From Verrucomicrobiota bacterium (GTDB lineage: Bacteria; Verrucomicrobiota; Verrucomicrobiia; Methylacidiphilales; JBCCWR01), in NCBI GenBank assembly GCA_039192515.1, contig JBCCXA010000011.1:35447-99446 (forward strand): a stretch of DNA of 64,000 nucleotides. Direction: 5' to 3'. Positions 62,977 through 64,000 of this stretch are shown piece after piece. The notes beneath the pieces were generated by a model, which did no database searches, was not told the origin of the DNA, and worked only from the letters and a program-made list of their open reading frames with translations. Both the position numbers and the translations under genes were made by a program. How positions within the stretch are numbered: position 1 is the stretch's first letter; each line of letters opens with the position of its first letter.

Positions 62977-63339
62977 TTTTTGGGTTAATTCAATTAATTA
63001 AATACTCCCACTCGGCTGATAATGCAAATATTGATGTAAACCTTAGCCGAGTAACTGTTAAACAAATGATCTCATCTAAGTGTAATGTTTATCTAAAGGA
63101 CGTAAGGAGATAAATTCATAATTTACACAAAAAAGCCTCGAAGGCAAAGTATCAAGGACATCAATTGTGAGAACTAAGAAGGACACATTAGTAAAGGCCA
63201 TGATATCGAGTAAGCTTACTTTTATTCTTTACTAGAAAGTAGCTCTAGATAAATTTCCGTGCAAACAGGTAAGGTCATATGTTTCGCTTGATGCATGAAA
63301 ATAATAAGAGACCATTAAAATTTCTGGCAGAGGCATTAG
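62977..63339. other. Divergent intergenic region between fdhD and the reductase gene
   Basis: No gene recognised. A short frame at 63281-63364 (MFRLMHENN start) overlaps the reductase start and has no clear ribosome site. The imperfect inverted repeat CTCGGCTGATAATGC / ACCTTAGCCGAG at 63012-63053 could form a structure. Confidence 0.35.
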
Positions 63340-64000
63340 ATGATATTAATTCTAGGCGGTAGTGGTTATGTGGGGCAGACGTTTCAGGCTGTTTTACAAT
63401 CTCTGGGGATTGATTATAAGTCTTTGAGCCGATCGGCTGCTGACTATTCGCAGCGGTCGGTTCTAATCAAAGCGATCGAAGAACTAAAACCAAATTTTAT
63501 TATCAATGCGGCTGGCTATACAGGTAAGCCTAATGTAGATCAAGCAGAGCTCGATAAAACTGAGTGCTTGAGAGCTAATGCAGTTCTTCCCGGTGTCGTA
63601 GGTGAGGTTTGTCGAGATCATGAAATACCCTGGGGACATGTTTCCTCAGGCTGTATTTTTACAGGTAACAATCAAGGCAAAGGCTTCTCTGAAGAGGATG
63701 CTCCCAATTTTACATTCAGGCAAAATAATTGTAGCTTTTATAGCGGAACAAAGGCATTAGGGGAGGAACTACTTAAAGATTTGAGCAACTGCTATATATG
63801 GAGGCTTCGTATTCCTTTTCATGAAATCAATAGCCCGCGAAATTACTTAACAAAGGTGATGAGTTATAAAAGGCTTTTAGATGTTGAGAATTCCGTTTCC
63901 CAATTGGAGGAGTATGTACGAGCCTGCGTGAAGTGTTGGAAAGAGGATTTTGAATTCGGCACTTATAATGTGACCAATCCAGGCTTTATCACAACTCGCG
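63340..64000 (+). CDS. NAD(P)-dependent sugar-nucleotide reductase, RmlD/NRS-ER-like (3' end outside window)
   Basis: An extended short-chain dehydrogenase starting ATG 63340 with GAGG six bases upstream, open to the window end (220 codons so far). GGSGYVGQ binds the nucleotide; VSSGCIFTG, FSEEDAPNFT and the catalytic Y-x3-K in YSGTKALGEELL follow. NSPRNYLTKVMSY and YNVTNPGFIT resemble the plant and bacterial bifunctional dTDP-4-dehydrorhamnose epimerase/reductase (NRS/ER) rather than classic RmlD. Expected product: dTDP-L-rhamnose or UDP-L-rhamnose. Confidence 0.8.
   Translation, partial: MILILGGSGYVGQTFQAVLQSLGIDYKSLSRSAADYSQRSVLIKAIEELKPNFIINAAGYTGKPNVDQAELDKTECLRANAVLPGVVGEVCRDHEIPWGHVSSGCIFTGNNQGKGFSEEDAPNFTFRQNNCSFYSGTKALGEELLKDLSNCYIWRLRIPFHEINSPRNYLTKVMSYKRLLDVENSVSQLEEYVRACVKCWKEDFEFGTYNVTNPGFITTR

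Overview
The window reads as a chromosomal segment of a moderately AT-rich Gram-negative bacterium. The outer-membrane assembly genes (bamD, lptE), a PEP-CTERM surface protein, a Cys-type sulfatase, Pel polysaccharide genes and a MoxR/DUF58/DUF4129 membrane cluster together suggest the Planctomycetes-Verrucomicrobia-Chlamydiae group, most likely Verrucomicrobiota. This placement is inference from gene content; no rRNA gene is present. No phage, CRISPR array, tRNA gene or intact insertion sequence was seen.

Layout. 1-300: 3' part of the RNase P RNA and its terminator, which runs into a PEP-CTERM gene. 870-4260: gene-poor, decayed ground with a broken Cache/chemotaxis-receptor remnant, two copies of a dispersed repeat and a secreted sulfatase. 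4265-12751: a tight run of a PhzE-like chorismate enzyme and four aminoacyl-tRNA synthetases (Gln, Ser, Lys, Arg); the ArgRS carries an inserted PheT-like OB domain. 12729-16772 (minus): pelF, pelE and a pelD interrupted by an in-frame TAA. 16940-22906: a MidA-type methyltransferase, a small membrane protein, a PilZ protein, a CHASE2 adenylate cyclase and prmC. 22915-28794 (minus): a secreted esterase, then the hisC-tyrA-aroA-cmk-plsC group. 28892-30991: a cyclic-nucleotide-binding protein and a PAS/receiver protein. 31289-41166: eleven closely spaced genes built around a MoxR ATPase and a DUF58 protein, with RDD, SpoIIM-like, DUF4129, DUF4350-like and zinc-finger membrane proteins. 41201-52973: response regulator, glycogen synthase, bamD, lptE, rpsT, a membrane metalloprotease, ptsN-like, rsfS, uvrB, apaG, a PHP hydrolase and a stand-alone CoaB. 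53059-64000: lycopene cyclase, GT87, a lipoprotein of the endonuclease/exonuclease/phosphatase fold, transaldolase, glmM, a frameshifted mtfA, a YdeP-type molybdoenzyme with fdhD, and the 5' part of an RmlD-like reductase cut by the window end.

How genes work together. HisC-TyrA-AroA is the late shikimate/tyrosine branch. The CHASE2 cyclase could feed the nearby cyclic-nucleotide-binding protein. PelD-E-F would be the c-di-GMP-controlled inner-membrane part of Pel secretion, but pelG, pelA, pelB and pelC are not here. FdhD would activate the YdeP-like enzyme. The MoxR cluster probably acts as one membrane-associated chaperone or remodelling complex of unknown substrate.

Most worth a second look: the aaRS operon headed by a PhzE-like gene, the OB domain inside ArgRS, the MoxR cluster with its zinc-finger and GYF/RDD proteins, a dispersed repeat family of roughly 160 bp, and three genes broken by single lesions (Cache receptor TGA, pelD TAA, mtfA frameshift).
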